Source: Atrina japonica (lineage: Eukaryota; Mollusca; Bivalvia; Pterioida; Pinnidae). From it: a stretch of 64,000 nucleotides of DNA. The position numbers were made by a program, and so were the translations under genes. The notes beneath the pieces were generated by a model. It was given only the letters and a program-made list of their open reading frames with translations. It ran no database searches and was not told the DNA's origin. This document shows positions 9,722 to 24,075 of the stretch, piece by piece. The stretch lies in assembly GCA_030159075.1 (NCBI GenBank), contig BROG01000642.1:236001-300000 (forward strand). The letters are read 5' to 3'. The number at the start of each line of letters is the position of its first letter. The first letter of the stretch is position 1.

Positions 9722-11999
9722 GATAACACAATGACTATGACATCATTTTGAGTCTCCTATGTTGTGTTTATTACAATCTGTACTATTTTATTCATGCGTG
9801 TACATGTATATATTTCATTGTACAGGTATTAAAAATTCAAAATATAGCCTATATCTATTCCTTATAAATCACAAAGTTGACTAGGAAATTAAAAGAAATG
9901 TGATATTTACATGTATATAATCTATATTATTTACAATAATTCACTTTTAGATGCATAAAATGGCAGATATTGAAGTTTAAAATTACAAATTATTCTCATT
10001 TTCCCCTTTCATTTATTTAATTGCTTCCAATGTGCCTGGTGTATATGTGAGAACGACAAAGCATCCATAAATTTTGACCTTTGTACACACTTTCTACTTC
10101 AGATAAATTTCATAATGTTGACAGGTATCGGATTTGACCCCCGTAATTTCACAACGACCCTGATTTTGAGGCTTGTCAAATTCACCACAGTGGTCATTTT
10201 GACTCACAATATTTTCTTACCAAAAAGTCAATCTAAAGTTTCTCACAAAGATGTGTAACGTGATCAACCAATGAAATTGCACAATTTGATAGTACATGTT
10301 TATTGACAAGCGGTCAATCTTAGGTTGGCTGCGTAATTTAATCTTACCTGTCCATCACTAAATAAGCAAATCTTTCAACAAGATCAACTAATTATAATTA
10401 TCAATGCTGACTGTTAATGACAGAGTAGTGCCAATCCAAAGCCAGTTAGCAGTTCACGTTTGTCCTCATGGTGAGATGCACAAAAGTGGTTGGCATGTCG
10501 TAAATTAGGGGAACGCATTTATTGTAACAGCAAATAAATTCTAATTTATCTAATTTTGACCTTGGAGTGTAATCACAAATATATCATCGATACCGACACA
10601 CTTTACTACTTTATTCTTCGATATTCGGCAGAGTAAAATTAGAGCGACTTTTGCGATGTGCATCTCATTACTGATAATTTAATGTAATAATTTCTCCAAT
10701 AACGTTTAGTGGTTCAAAACAGTATTTTAGGCAAAAGCTTTACTTTTACTGGTATTGGTAAATCCTGATTTAACAAGAAAAGATTAAATAACCTAGAATC
10801 GGGGCAGAATTTTGGCTTACCACCCCCCTCCCCCTCCCCCACCCCAAAAAATAAAACCAACAAAATACATTTTTGTTTTCACATCACTAGGCTACGGTAG
10901 GACCTGTGAAATTATTTTTTAATGTGTGACTTGCATATAAATTTACAAAAAGTGCAGCGAAACTTTGACACTTGACTCATTCTGACTCTTTAATTTTGAG
11001 ATTTGACCTCTGGAAATTTTCACTGAGGGCTCAATGACCCCTGACCCTCAGCTCCTAGTGGAAACCCCGTTAGCTTAAAATGAAATACAAGTAATAATAT
11101 ATTGTTAGACTACCACAATGTTTTGAAAGTAAATGCAGCTCCTGTTTAAAAAAAGAAAGTGAGAAAAGGCATTCAGATTCTATCCAATCTCACAGTGCAA
11201 CACCTTTCCCACAAAATGATGTAAAAGAAAACAATAATACTTTTATTCAGGAAAACATTTGATCAAAAACCAGAAAAATTATCTCCATAACATTTGATTT
11301 GAATATGTTGATGATAGGGATTATTGGTCAAGCACTAGCATCAAGTTGAAGTTGCTGTTGTTCTGACATTTTGTTTATGCCATGCACAAATTCCCAGTGT
11401 GAGTGAATGTTTTACTGTTAGTAGTACGATTACCTGGATGTACATGTAGTAGGAAAAATGTGACATTCTCAACATACATGAAAGCTTTACCCTCTATGAA
11501 ACTTGGTCCACAAATTCAATACCAAAAAACTTTGTTGAATACATGTATATACACATGTCAGTCTTTCAGTGTTGACAAACAAATACTTGGAACTGGAGTC
11601 AATATATCAATGGTACATAGAATTGACACATTGATCCAACTAGTAGGTTTTAGGTGGATTCCGGACTTCTCTGCGCTACCCTGATATTTGTCTGTCCTGC
11701 CCCAATTTACACTTTGGCATTAGCCCTGCCCTTTTCAAGTTTGCTTTCTATCCTGCTCTTTGTTTGTACACCCAGGTGAAAAGTAAAAGCCAGGGTTTTC
11801 ACTAGGAGCTTAACATGAGGGTCAGATGTGGTTTATCCTTTAGTGAAAAATTATTACAGAAATACATGTACTTTTAGCTGTCTTTGACAGCGCACAACAT
11901 GGTAAACTTGCTGAAATTTTATTCTGCCAAAGATTGACAAATAAAGTAGAAAAGTTTGTGGAGATGTAAGGTCATAACAAGGTCAAAGTCGACAAAGAG

Positions 12000-12071
12000 T
12001 AATCAACTTACTGTTAGTAATCAACTTACTGTTAGTAATCAACTTACTGTTAGTAATCAACTTACTGTTAT
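12000..12071 (+). repeat. 18-bp tandem repeat, 4 copies
   Basis: 'taatcaacttactgttag' is repeated four times almost without change. Confidence 0.95.
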
Positions 12072-12146
12072 ATGAAACCAAACTCTTTCCCTTACAACAT
12101 GCAATAATTATGCTTTCATGCATCTTACCACAAGAACATCAAAGTA

Positions 12147-12254
12147 CAGTGGAACCTGTCTTGATAGATCACCCAATCTGCCACTGAAGTGAAATGTGGT
12201 CTCAAAAGACAGATGGTCTTTCATGACAGTGGTCTCTCAAGAGAGGTTCTCCTG
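12147..12254. mobile_element. MITE P2 (108 bp)
   Basis: Begins 'cagtggaacctgtctt' and ends 'gagaggttctcctg', flanked by TA on both sides. Internal 'tggtctctcaagag' and 'aaaagacagatggtctt' are shared with P9 and P14. Confidence 0.8.
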
Positions 12255-13122
12255 TACAACGTTAACTGGCATAAGACATGCCTGAAACAAACTAATAGCA
12301 TAAATGTATCTTCATTTATTTTAACAGTCAGTAGTGATAATTAGTTAATTACTTTAGGTGAGATTCAACTATGTCTTTCCCCCCCCCCCCACACACACAC
12401 CTGAAACTAACCACCTGTTAAGAAATGTGTGCTATCAAATCACACAGTTTCATTGGTTAATCATATTACACATCTACATGTAAATGAATTATCTTCATGG
12501 CTGTCTGTAAACTAGTTACAGATTAACTCATCTTAATGGCAAATTTATCAAGCATCAAAAAAAGGATGTAGTGGAAATTTGGGAGTCAAAACCTGGAACC
12601 TCGAGTCAAATAGGGGTCCTTTGGTCCCCCTTTTAATTGAAAATTGAGGTCATTTTGGGGGTCAGTTTTAGAATAAATATATTTCTAAGTTTTCTACAGG
12701 TGTCATTAATTGTAATCGGTCATGTATAAAATTACATACTGAGGTAAAATTAAGACACAGTCTGTAGGAATACACGTATTTCATATATTTATTTATTGAG
12801 TAATTATGATAAACATTGAAGAGTTTATTTTGCGCCCCCTATGCGCAACTCAGAACTAATTTTTATTTAGTATTTTTATTCAGTTATTTCATTATGTCAG
12901 TGGGGCAGGATTTGTGTGCCAGGGAAAACCCAGGTATCAATGATATTTTAATGATGAAGAAGGAAAAATTCTTAGATTTTTAAAACAACAAGACCATATC
13001 ATGGTAAATCATCCAATGTGCTCAGTAACTTTTATATATCATATGTGCATGATTGCACAAGACTCATGTTTTTTATCCAATGCAAATGTAAGTGGTTATT
13101 TTGTCAGTTACTGTATTTTCAC

Positions 13123-13230
13123 CACTTGCATTGATCTAGTGATAGAACTATCGGCTCACAAGAGGAAGGTCCCAGGTTCAAGACTTTAAAAATTGTTAGT
13201 GATTGTTCACTCTCCAAACACTGCATACAA
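13123..13230 (+). mobile_element. SINE-C copy 1 (5' part)
   Basis: The tRNA-like head 'gatctagtgatagaactat' with 'ggtcccaggttcaagac' (a B-box-like match to GGTTCRANNCC) and 'cactgcatacaatgt' matches the copy at 17.55 kb. It is truncated downstream. Confidence 0.7.
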
Positions 13231-13849
13231 TGTATATAAAAGAACTCCATATAAGGGTAAAAGTTTTGGTCTGTTGTTATACATTATTAATAAAACAAAC
13301 ACATAGTTACCACATTTTAAAATATTAATTTGAGAACCCATCAGGATTCCATTTCTAACTTGTTAACCAGTAAAATTATAGTGTACATGTACTGTGTAAT
13401 TATAATTAATGAAAGATTTTCTTGATACATGTGGCAGTATATTCAGTATTGTGTAAAGGTTAGGGATACATGTACTTTTAAAGCATACATTTTATGCATA
13501 ATTTCATTATGGAGTTATAAAATTTCTTTTTAATATAGAAAACTGACTTACCATTCATGTAATTATTACAGATATTAAAAGAGTTACTTCCCCATCTCAT
13601 ATTCATTTTAAAATTCTTATATATCTTTTAGAGTTATCTCTCTTTTGTTATTCAAGTTTGACTGAAGTGAATGAATAATAATAAAAAAAACACTGGTATT
13701 CTATTTTCAAGCATTATAAAATGTATTTTCTCTGCCTTATAACTATGAAAAGAGTTATAATGAATAATGACTTCTCCCAAAAGTACATACATGTATGGCA
13801 TGGAGACCTGACCAATCAAAGGGAGATACATGAATCATCTCTCATTTTG

Positions 13850-14046
13850 CAGAGTGGAACCTCGCCTAAAGATCACCTTGCTTGGGAGACCACCTCACAT
13901 TTGAGACCATAAATATTCATGAAAATTTCTTAATGAGTATTAAATAAGTCCTGACCCTCACTTATGCTACCACTGTACGAATCAGAACAGTTTGAGTCAG
14001 TCAGCTACTGGTACATGTATGTGGTCTCAATAGCAAGGTTTCACTG
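13850..14046. mobile_element. MITE P3
   Basis: The left end 'cagagtggaacctcgc' pairs with the right end 'agcaaggtttcactg' followed by TA. Internal 'gggagaccacctcacattt' and 'gtggtctcaatag' are near-inverse. It lies just before P4. Confidence 0.75.
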
Positions 14047-14066
14047 TACCTGTTTGTTTTCTAATA

Positions 14067-14251
14067 CAGTCAAACTTGTCTATAAAGGCCACTCAAGGGA
14101 ACTAGCAAAAGTAGTCATTGTAAACAGGTGGCATTTATAAAGAGGTTTATTCATTTTAGCATAGTTAACTAAGGTTAGTTTAAATGGCCCTTTATAAGCA
14201 GGTGCCATTTATACAGAGGTGGCCATGAAGGCTTTTGTGCAAGTTTGACTG
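14067..14251. mobile_element. MITE P4 (185 bp, TA flanks)
   Basis: The perfect 13-bp terminal inverted repeat is 'cagtcaaacttgt' at the left with 'caagtttgactg' at the right, flanked by TA. 'tataaaggccac' and 'ggtgccatttatac' echo the inner part of P10 and P11. Confidence 0.85.
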
Positions 14252-14364
14252 TAGTTTAACTTACGGGTACATCTTTTATTCATACATTGTATACCATATG
14301 ATATAACAATATAATTCTTTTCATTTTGCTATGATAATATTTCATGTCTTTCTATATATTACAG

Positions 14365-14452
14365 AGATGAAGCAATCCGATCTTCAGCTTCACCAATGTC
14401 CAAGTCCAGCATGGAAATGGAGAACCACGTTTTCCTGAAAGCTAAATCCAGG
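14365..14452 (+). CDS. MED15: MED15 exon 2 (middle of the KIX domain)
   Basis: An 88-nt exon with acceptor 'tatattacag' before it and donor GTCAGT after it. Joined to exon 1 it completes an Ile codon and continues DEAIRSSASPMSKSSMEMEN and HVFLKAKSR. The MEMENHVFLKAK stretch is the most conserved signature of the MED15 KIX domain (the human protein has a near-identical HVFLKAK run). It begins one base into a codon and ends in phase 0. Choosing the alternative AG two bases downstream would create an immediate stop, which fixes the acceptor at 14364. Splicing and homology agree, so the call is firm even though the exon is short. Confidence 0.95.
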
Positions 14453-14705
14453 GTCAGTTGTAACAATCTTATCTGAGGCTTAGAATTAAAAATAAAATGT
14501 TTGATGTGAACTGACTGACACATCTTAAAAGCCCCGACCCTAATTTTTTTTTTTCTTATAAAAATTAGAATTACAAAACTCTGAAATGTTGTCATATTTA
14601 CATATCAAAATTGAAAAGAAAATGGAAAAAAATAACCTACTTAACCACTCACTTTAAAAGCGACTGGTCAGGACACAACAAACAAATTACTTTTTATCTT
14701 TAATT

Positions 14706-15002
14706 ATGGCCCAGGCCTTTTTCTGCCAATGTTGGGAAAATGCCATTGGCGACACAATTTTGGAATTTTATTGAGAATTTGTGTCAAATTGGGAAAAAAA
14801 GTTAGAACACATGAAAAACCACATGCAATGGAATCTCTTTTTTTCAATGCATTCCCCCAGAAATAATCTATTTTTCATATGTTTACAGTCTGTACACCAA
14901 ATTGGGATTTTTTTCATTAAATTGTGAAAACACATGTATTTTGTATTGGTAATGGGGCCCAAATTTTTGCCTTGTGGAAACTACAGAAAAAGGCCTGTGG
15001 CC
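14706..15002. mobile_element. Dispersed repeat T1 with short inverted ends (297 bp)
   Basis: Left 'ggcccaggcctttttctg' is the inverse of right 'cagaaaaaggcctgtggcc'. The interior ('cagtctgtacaccaaattgg', 'ggtaatggggcc') is shared with T2 at 23.3-23.5 kb. No coding potential. Confidence 0.75.
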
Positions 15003-15316
15003 TGTTTTTGTCATTGATAAACAAACTTAGGATAGAATTTAGATATGCTCTTTCTGCATGTTGAGATTGAGAGACTGTTATGTATCTTGGATCAAAAGTT
15101 TAATTTTGCATGAACTTTAATTATTTTGTTTTGTTTTGTTTTGTTTTTTTTTTTGTTAGAAAGTTTGTTAATTTATTTGCAAAATGCCACTGGTCTCCTC
15201 ACAGGTACATTGTAATGTTATTCTCTCCAACACCATAAAAATTATTTTAGTAATTACTCAATGAGTTGAACAAAATTACATTTACTTATAACAATACAAA
15301 TACAGCAGACCTGGAA

Positions 15317-15560
15317 ATTTTCGTTCCAGTTTAATTTTTTGGCCATTTTTACCCTGAGATTAGAGGGCTAATTCAAAATTGATAGTGAAAATTTCAAGCT
15401 AAAAATTGAAGTATTGACATTAATGACATCCACGTGACTATAGTGATTTAGGGCAAATTTAAGACGGGTGAATATATTTTCTGTCATAGAAGGGCAAAAA
15501 TAATTAAGGCTGAAAATTGCCAGAAATACAATAACCTAAAAAGCCTAACATTTTAAAATA
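15317..15560 (+). repeat. Dispersed repeat U1
   Basis: Shares 'acctggaaattttcg', 'gaaaatttcaagctaaa', 'gattta.ggcaa' and 'ggtgaata...ttttctgtcat' in the same order with 62176-62410. Probably an old non-autonomous element. Confidence 0.7.
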
Positions 15561-15687
15561 TTTATCTCCATGAGTTTTATGTAGTTTATATCAGGAAGTT
15601 TCACGGCTATTTAGATGCAAAAACTCTTTTTAAAGTCTTTTTATCACACTCATATTTCTGAGTTGAAAAAAAAGCATTTTGAGAGTA

Positions 15688-16154
15688 CAGTAAAACTTCA
15701 GAAGATCTCATTGTTCAATTTGTTATAAGGACAGTTTGTTATACAGTTACAGCGAAGTGGGCTGAAGGGTTACATTGAAATTCGTTAAGAAAAACTTCGC
15801 TCTAAATCTACGCTAAACGGAAACTTTTTTGCAGACTCAAATGAAAACAGAAAGGTTTTTGTTAATTTCTATTTACACAAATTTTATAATTTTTGCTTGA
15901 CAAAAAGTTATGAACTGACTTTCATTTAAATGATATTGATCACTTTGTTATAATTCTATAAAAAATATTGATTAAGCCATCAAGGGACATAGAAATTGGT
16001 TTGTTATAAGCAAAAATTTGTTATATAAAATTTGTTGTAAAATTGTTTTTAAACTAAGAATATATAGAGCTGCAGTCAGGGAATATTTTTTGATTCGTTG
16101 TTTGCCTGAATTTGTACAAACCTAGTTTGTTATACATGTATTCATTTTTTACTG
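15688..16154. mobile_element. MITE P5, pogo/Tigger-like (467 bp)
   Basis: Starts 'cagtaaaacttcag' after TA and ends 'cattttttactg' before TA. Several 'tttgttata' motifs lie near both ends. The TA target and CAGTAAAAC ends fit Tc1/mariner-pogo type elements; that class is an inference. Confidence 0.6.
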
Positions 16155-16265
16155 TATTGAGGAATCAATGCATGTCCTTTACCTGTGAGGCCATTAAAAA
16201 CAAGCATTTGGAGATTATTAATGAATCACTACATGTCCCCGAACTGTGAATCCATTATCAAGTGA

Positions 16266-16498
16266 ATGGAGGGCCTCTGCTTTAGACCATGGAGCATGTC
16301 ACCTATTGTCAGTGTGGGTTCAAGTCCTGCAGGATCCTGTGTTGATTTTGTTAAAAAGTTTGGCAGTTTACTTGTGGAAGGCCAGTGGTCTCTTAGTGGC
16401 TACATTTACGTTGTAACTGGGTTCTCCTGTACCACTAGAAACTGGCTGCCACCATATTACTAAAAAATTGTTGAGTGTGGCATAAAACAACATTCAAA
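16266..16498 (+). mobile_element. SINE-B copy 2
   Basis: Includes 'gggttcaagtcctgcagg' (B-box-like), 'ttaaaaagtttggcagttta', 'cttgtggaaggccagtggtc', 'actagaaactggctgccacc' and the 3' end 'ttgttgagtgtggcataaaa'. A 65-residue frame across it is an artefact. Confidence 0.85.
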
Positions 16499-16711
16499 AT
16501 TTTTAAATTAAGTGATCATGAATGGTTAACAATTACAAAACTTTAAGCAAACCCTAACTGGACCCATCAGACAGATGCAAGTAAAACCTTTAGCCTAAAC
16601 CCCCACCTCCGCCGCTGGTTTCACCCATGTAGGAGACTAAAATGAAAATATATTGAAAAGTAATTCTATGAAACTGTGAGAGAGCGCCTTTACATTACAT
16701 GCATGTTAAAG

Positions 16712-16755
16712 TTGTTGGGTCGAGTTGTTGGGTCGAGTTGTTGGGTCGAGTTGTT
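16712..16755 (+). repeat. 13-bp tandem repeat, 3 copies
   Basis: 'gttgttgggtcga' occurs three times head to tail. Confidence 0.9.
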
Positions 16756-16984
16756 CACAGCCTGGTGTACATGTACCTTTTTTGATACTAAAAGTAAATG
16801 GTATTTTAATATATTCATATGTCTTAAATGCTGATTAAAATAGAAATAGTTAATTATTTTAATATTTGATTCAAATCATCAAAATTTTGACCAAAATAAA
16901 ATGACAATTCAGTACTTGTTACATTAATTATCCTCCTCACAAATGAGGTTAAGAGGGGACATAGCATTTGTACACATACATGTT

Positions 16985-17245
16985 CACGCAGTAAAATCCA
17001 TAGTCTCATGAACTTTTTCGTGGCCTGGATGAGTTTAAATTTTAGGTAATACATTAAAATCACACTGGTAAGAGTTATTGTTCCTGCTTGTCATCATACA
17101 TATACGGTCAGTTATCCAGTTACCAAGTTGCTAATAAAACACATTTCCTGTGAAGCCTGTCATAACCAAAAATTGAGTAGAGTCAACCATGTGATAATTT
17201 ATATTAATGCCCCCCCCACACAAGTCATGTGAATAGGACAAGACA
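16985..17245 (+). repeat. Dispersed repeat D, copy 2
   Basis: Carries 'ggcctggatgagtttaaatt', 'taaaatcacactgg', 'ttcctgcttgtcatcata', 'ccataaccaaaaattgagta' style text and 'tgtgaataggacaaga', in the same order as the copy around 42.6-43.1 kb. Confidence 0.8.
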
Positions 17246-17546
17246 TATGTACATATGTAACACTTTCAGTGCCAGCACTCCAGTTTCTGCATTTCTCATT
17301 TGAAACTTGATACATGTACATGTATGACAGCATCTTGGATTCATGTTTTTTTTGCTGCTTGCCAATATATTCTCCTGGAGTTATTGCTCTTTGTTGTGCA
17401 GTGATGAGGTTCAAATCACTTGTAATACCTTGTTGATTTATATCTTGAGGATAAAGTGATTCTCAAAGATATCTTGTTCAAATCACATACTGGTACTCTC
17501 CATAAAATTTAAACTTTAGTCTGCTATTAATCTTCCTACAATGCAC

Positions 17547-17830
17547 TGCTTGGAGAGATCTAGTGGTTGAGCAATCGACTCGCAAGTTAGTGGAAGGTCC
17601 CAGGTTTGATTCCCAGTACTGGGTTATACCTAAAACAAATAAAAAGCACTCCGCATACAATGTGAAAGTCACAGGTCTTTCAGATGAGACTTAAAACTGA
17701 AGTCCCATGTCATGGCAGGCGTGACACGTAAAAGTACCCTCACTACATTGGCATCAGTCCATATAGCACTGGTCAAAATTTGTGGCACTTCACCTTAAGC
17801 TTATGACATCTCTATATAACTTACAAGTTA
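17547..17830 (+). mobile_element. SINE-C copy 2 (near complete)
   Basis: The tRNA-like head 'gatctagtggttgagcaatc' is followed by 'cccaggtttgattccca' (B-box-like), 'tgggttatacctaaa', 'tctttcagatgagacttaaa', 'gtaccctcactacattgg' and 'ggcacttcaccttaagct'. It matches 54953-55280 throughout. Confidence 0.85.
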
Positions 17831-18310
17831 AAATTTCTTAGTGGGATATGAATTGATAATCAAACAAAAAATGATCTTACATTGTCGTACATCAAATGTT
17901 TTATGTTTATGTAGCAGCTGATACTTCTCAAAATTCACATAGCAGATTTCTACCAAATTTGGTATGTTGTATGAAATATATTCAGGGGAAAGTGTTTCAA
18001 TATTCTAAATGAAAGGGAAGTAGCCCCTGATGGTGCCCCAAAATTTTACATATACTGGCACATTTATATACATGTATGTGACTAAAGACAGTAAAATAAT
18101 ACCGGTAATTAAAAACCTTTATGAGACTCTCGTTTCAAATCTCAGGACATTTGAACTGTAAAGTATCTCTTTTCCAAGCAGTGATTTTCAAAAAAGGGGG
18201 ATAACCCTGCTCACTTTTTAATTCATTTTAAAATAAGAAATAAACTAAGTCCATTCACTTAAATTTATTTACAGCATGTAAAAATGATCTAACTTATATT
18301 TTGATTTCAG

Positions 18311-18362
18311 GAAGAGTATTTAGCTCTAGTGGCCAGACTGATTCTCCATGTGAAGGAAATGA
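18311..18362 (+). CDS. MED15: MED15 exon 3 (last helix of the KIX domain)
   Basis: A 52-nt exon preceded by 'ttgatttcag' and followed by a strong donor GTAAGT. In frame with exon 2 it reads EEYLALVARLILHVKEM plus one base of the next codon. The R-(D/E)EYL-LVARLI motif is the conserved third helix of the MED15 KIX domain. The three exons give 68 codons that span nearly the whole domain, which in human MED15 occupies roughly residues 5-78. The exon ends in phase 1. The Gln-rich central region and the C-terminal Mediator-binding region are not seen in this window, so the gene must continue downstream. Confidence 0.94.
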
Positions 18363-18754
18363 GTAAGTTGTACTTTGTTGCTCTCTTGTGATACTTGAAC
18401 AACCTTGAAATTCCACTTAAGCTAGTCTGAGTCATTCATCTGGACTAGTCTACATTTAATTGTAGGGTGGATTGGGGTTGTCAGATGTGATACTCTAGAT
18501 TTGTATGTGAATATAACAAGGTACTTGAATGTACTTGATAAACAAAATATTAGACCCAAATCGGGAACTTAATACTCATAGGATTAAAGCAAATGGACTC
18601 TTCAAAAGAAAATTTGATAGATAAAATGAGACTCAACAGCAAGGATTGGAGGTTTAAATGTTATGAGAAAAAGAAAGTTAAAGATAGTCATTCAAATGTT
18701 ATAGAGAATATGTGAAAACAGGTAAATATATAATAATTAGTCTCTGAATACATG

Positions 18755-19670
18755 TACCATCATCAGATGGAGTTGGTACTTTGTATATGTATCATGTAAT
18801 ATATGTAGGTATACGTGTCTACATCGGGTAGAGTTGGTACTTTGTATATTTATCATGTAATATATGTAGGTATACATGTCTGCATCGGGTAGAGTTGGTA
18901 CTTTGTATATGTACCATGTAATATATGTAGGTATACATGTCTACATCAGGTAGAGTTGGTACTTTTTATATGTACCATGTAGTATATGTATGTATATGTG
19001 TCTACATCAGATGGAGTTGGTACTTTTTATATATACCATGTAGTGTATGTAGGTATACATGCCTACATCGGGTAGAGTTGGTACTTTGTATATGTACCAT
19101 GTAATATATGTAGGTATACATGTCTACATCAGGTAGAGTTGGTACTTTTTATATGTACCATGTAGTATATGTATGTATATGTGTCTACATCAGATGGAGT
19201 TGGTACTTTTTATATATACCATGTAGTATATGTATGTATATGTGTCTACATCAGGTAGAGTTGGTACTTTGTATATGTACCATGTAGTATATGTAGGTAT
19301 ACATGTCTACATCAGGTAGAGTTGGTACTTTTTATATGTACCATGTAGTATATGTATGTATATGTGTCTACATCAGGTAGAGTTGGTACTTTTTATATGT
19401 ATCTTATAGTAGATGTAGGTATACGTGTCTAGATCAAATGGAGTTGGTACTTTGTATGTGTACCATGTAGTACATACGTGCCTACATCAGGTAGAGTTGG
19501 TACTTTTTATATGTACCATGTAGTATATGTAGGTACACATGTCTACATCAGGTAGAGTTGGTACTTTTTATATGTACCATGTAGTATATGTAGGTATGCA
19601 TTTCTACATCAAGTAGCTTGGTACTTTGTGTATGTACCATGTAGTATATGTAGGTACATGTATATATGTC
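18755..19670 (+). repeat. 61-bp minisatellite, about 15 copies
   Basis: The unit contains 'gagttggtactttgtatatg', 'taccatgtagtatatgtagg' and 'tatacatgtctacatcaggt' and recurs every 61 bp. Unit variants differ at a few sites (gtc/gcc, gta/tta). Degenerate copies continue to about 19820. Confidence 0.95.
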
Positions 19671-19914
19671 TCCAACTGTTGGATTTGGTACTTTTTGTAC
19701 ATGTATGTACTATGTAGTACATGTATATGTACAGGATATATGTCATTTTTTTTTTCGTGCCCACATCAGATGGAGTTAGTACTTTGTGTATTGTATATGT
19801 ACCACGTAGTATATATGTACATGACACTATGTGCATTTCTAAGATGCTGTGTTGATTTCGAAGATGCTATTTGGGATTATAAGACAATATGTTGGTTTCT
19901 AAGACGCTATGTGG

Positions 19915-22411
<2,497 letters not shown>

Positions 22412-22844
22412 TGTGGGTTTTTAAGACCCTATGTGGGTTTTTAAGACAGTATGTGGGTTTTTAACTCAATGTGGGTTTCGAAGACACTGTGGGTTTTCTA
22501 AGATGCTGTTTGGGCCATAGTCATGTGTAACATTGCTTTAGATGGGACCTTTCTTTTGTTTGGTAAATCCCATAGAAGTAGCATATTTTAGATTTTGTTC
22601 TTCCTACATGTAGAAAAGAATGAATGTTTCTTTCGTGCACGTTGTTGCTGTCTAGCACAGCCACCATTTTTAAAATTTTGGATACAGTAATATGTGAATT
22701 GAAACCATAGATGGAACTTAAAAATCAGAATTTTGATGACATCAGCGATTTTTGATTATTTTTTTCTTCATTGATTAGTATAGTCATCTCATATATGACC
22801 GATAATCGATGGTATCGGTCCATCACTAAATGTGACTTTTCATT

Positions 22845-22975
22845 GGCTAATCCCTGCACAATTTGTGATGGTAGTCTGAGGACAATGGTTTGCTGTGGGA
22901 CTGTTATTTTGGCTAATCCCTGCACACTTTGAGAAAGTAGTCAGTGGACAATGGTTTGCTGCAGGACTATTGATT
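22845..22975 (+). repeat. Direct repeat of about 67 bp, two copies
   Basis: 'ttggctaatccctgcaca' through 'gacaatggtttgctg' and 'gggactgttatttt' is repeated once with small changes ('agtctgagg' versus 'agtcagtgg'). Confidence 0.85.
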
Positions 22976-23249
22976 TTTGTCAAGTAAAGTGTAAAGTCCC
23001 CTCATCCAGTGTCATAGCATGGCGCTGCACACATGTAAACAGACAACATTTTTAATCTGTCAACTGTCAGATCATTGATCCATATCTGTTTACAGTAAGA
23101 ATTGCTTGCTGTACAAAATGTACATGTGTACATTGTCATGGTTGATCAGTTAATATTGTCTCTCATTTTATCAGTCCCCTGCAAATAAATGGGGGGGGGG
23201 AGGACTATACATAATAGGTTCTGTCTACATGTACATCAATCAGTTCATC

Positions 23250-23527
23250 CGGGCAAGACTTTGGTGTTTAAATTTGTGGTAAAGTTTTGTAATGCGAATG
23301 GTGACACATTTGGGAATTTCAATGCAAATTTGTTTACACACATGTAAATTTGAATATAATGGGATTTCTTTTTGATAATGCATTTCCCCTGCATTAATTC
23401 ATTTTACGTTACAGTCACAGTCTATACACCATAGTGGGAACTCTTCATCAAATTTGGAAAAAACACATTTTTTGTCGTGGGAATGGGGCCTCATATCAGC
23501 CCTGTGCAAATTAAAGAAAAAGACCTG
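23250..23527. repeat. Dispersed repeat T2
   Basis: Diverged copy of T1: 'ggtgacacatttgggaattt', 'cagtctatacaccatagtgg', 'gtgggaatggggcc' and the end 'aaagaaaaagacctgt' match in order. Confidence 0.65.
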
Positions 23528-24026
23528 TACTTTAACAACTATTGCCTTCTTTTGAGGGCACAATAGACTGATAGTCTTGAGATGGCATAGTACCCTTACC
23601 ACTGAGTTGGTACTATCAGTCCCTTGAGAATACAATGAATTGATAGGTAATAAGTTATAAGTTCCCTACTGGTTCTGCAGGGTAAAAAAGGGGGGGGCTG
23701 CGATTATGACAATATGTTTGACTCGCCAAGTAGTAATGGAGAACATAAGTTTATGCAAATATAAAATTTTCATTCTACATCCCATAATCTATGAAAAGGA
23801 AGTTCTAAAAAAAAGGAAAACAGACAAGTATTATTTGGATATTGAGTAAACTACAGTGAAGTAATATTAACAGGATATTGACTTTATCTAATCAAGGAAA
23901 AAGGAAGTATATGTATAGCCTACATTTGTGAGGAAACATTCTATCAAAGTCTGACCAGATATTGGTTGTGATAGGTTGAAAGTTATCTGTTATGTTTGCT
24001 TAATACACAGGAAGTATTTCAGCCAG

Positions 24027-24075
24027 TGATGCCAAAAACTGACAATGAAAAAGATGATAGCAGGAGACAGAACAG
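24027..24075 (+). CDS. Weak candidate for a small further exon of MED15
   Basis: Exon 3 ends with one base of a codon. An acceptor ending 'cagccag' at 24026 and a donor GTACAT at 24076 would give an in-phase 49-nt exon reading Met, then MPKTDNEKDDSRRQN, and two bases of the next codon. It has no stop and is strongly polar, as a linker after the KIX domain could be. It does not resemble known MED15 text, the donor is weak, and using the AG at 24022 instead gives a stop. This is recorded as a possibility only. Confidence 0.2.

Larger units (their letters stand above)
6951..14364 (+). other. MED15: MED15 intron 1 (7,414 bp)
   Basis: Bounded by donor GTAAGG and an acceptor ending 'ttacag' at 14364. 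It holds one 1.65-kb TIR element with nested repeats, three complete MITEs outside that element, a SINE-C fragment, a palindrome and an 18-bp tandem repeat. Parts not listed separately (6951-7655, 9314-9647, 9722-11999, 12255-13122, 13231-13849) show no recognised gene or repeat. 10820-10855 is a short C-rich tract. Two facing 'cactaggagct'-type ends near 11060 and 11801 may be relics of another TIR family. Confidence 0.85.
14453..18310 (+). other. MED15: MED15 intron 2 (3,858 bp)
   Basis: Begins GTCAGT and ends 'ttgatttcag'. It holds repeat T1, repeat U1, the pogo-like MITE P5, SINE-B2, a 13-bp tandem repeat, repeat D2 and SINE-C2. 17831-18310 and the gaps between listed repeats show nothing further. 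Confidence 0.9.

Noticed and set aside
10950..12940. Large TIR element suggested by 'ctcctagtggaaacccc' near 11060 and 'gggttttcactaggagct' at 11801
   Set aside because: The two ends point away from each other and no convincing partner ends or target duplications were found.
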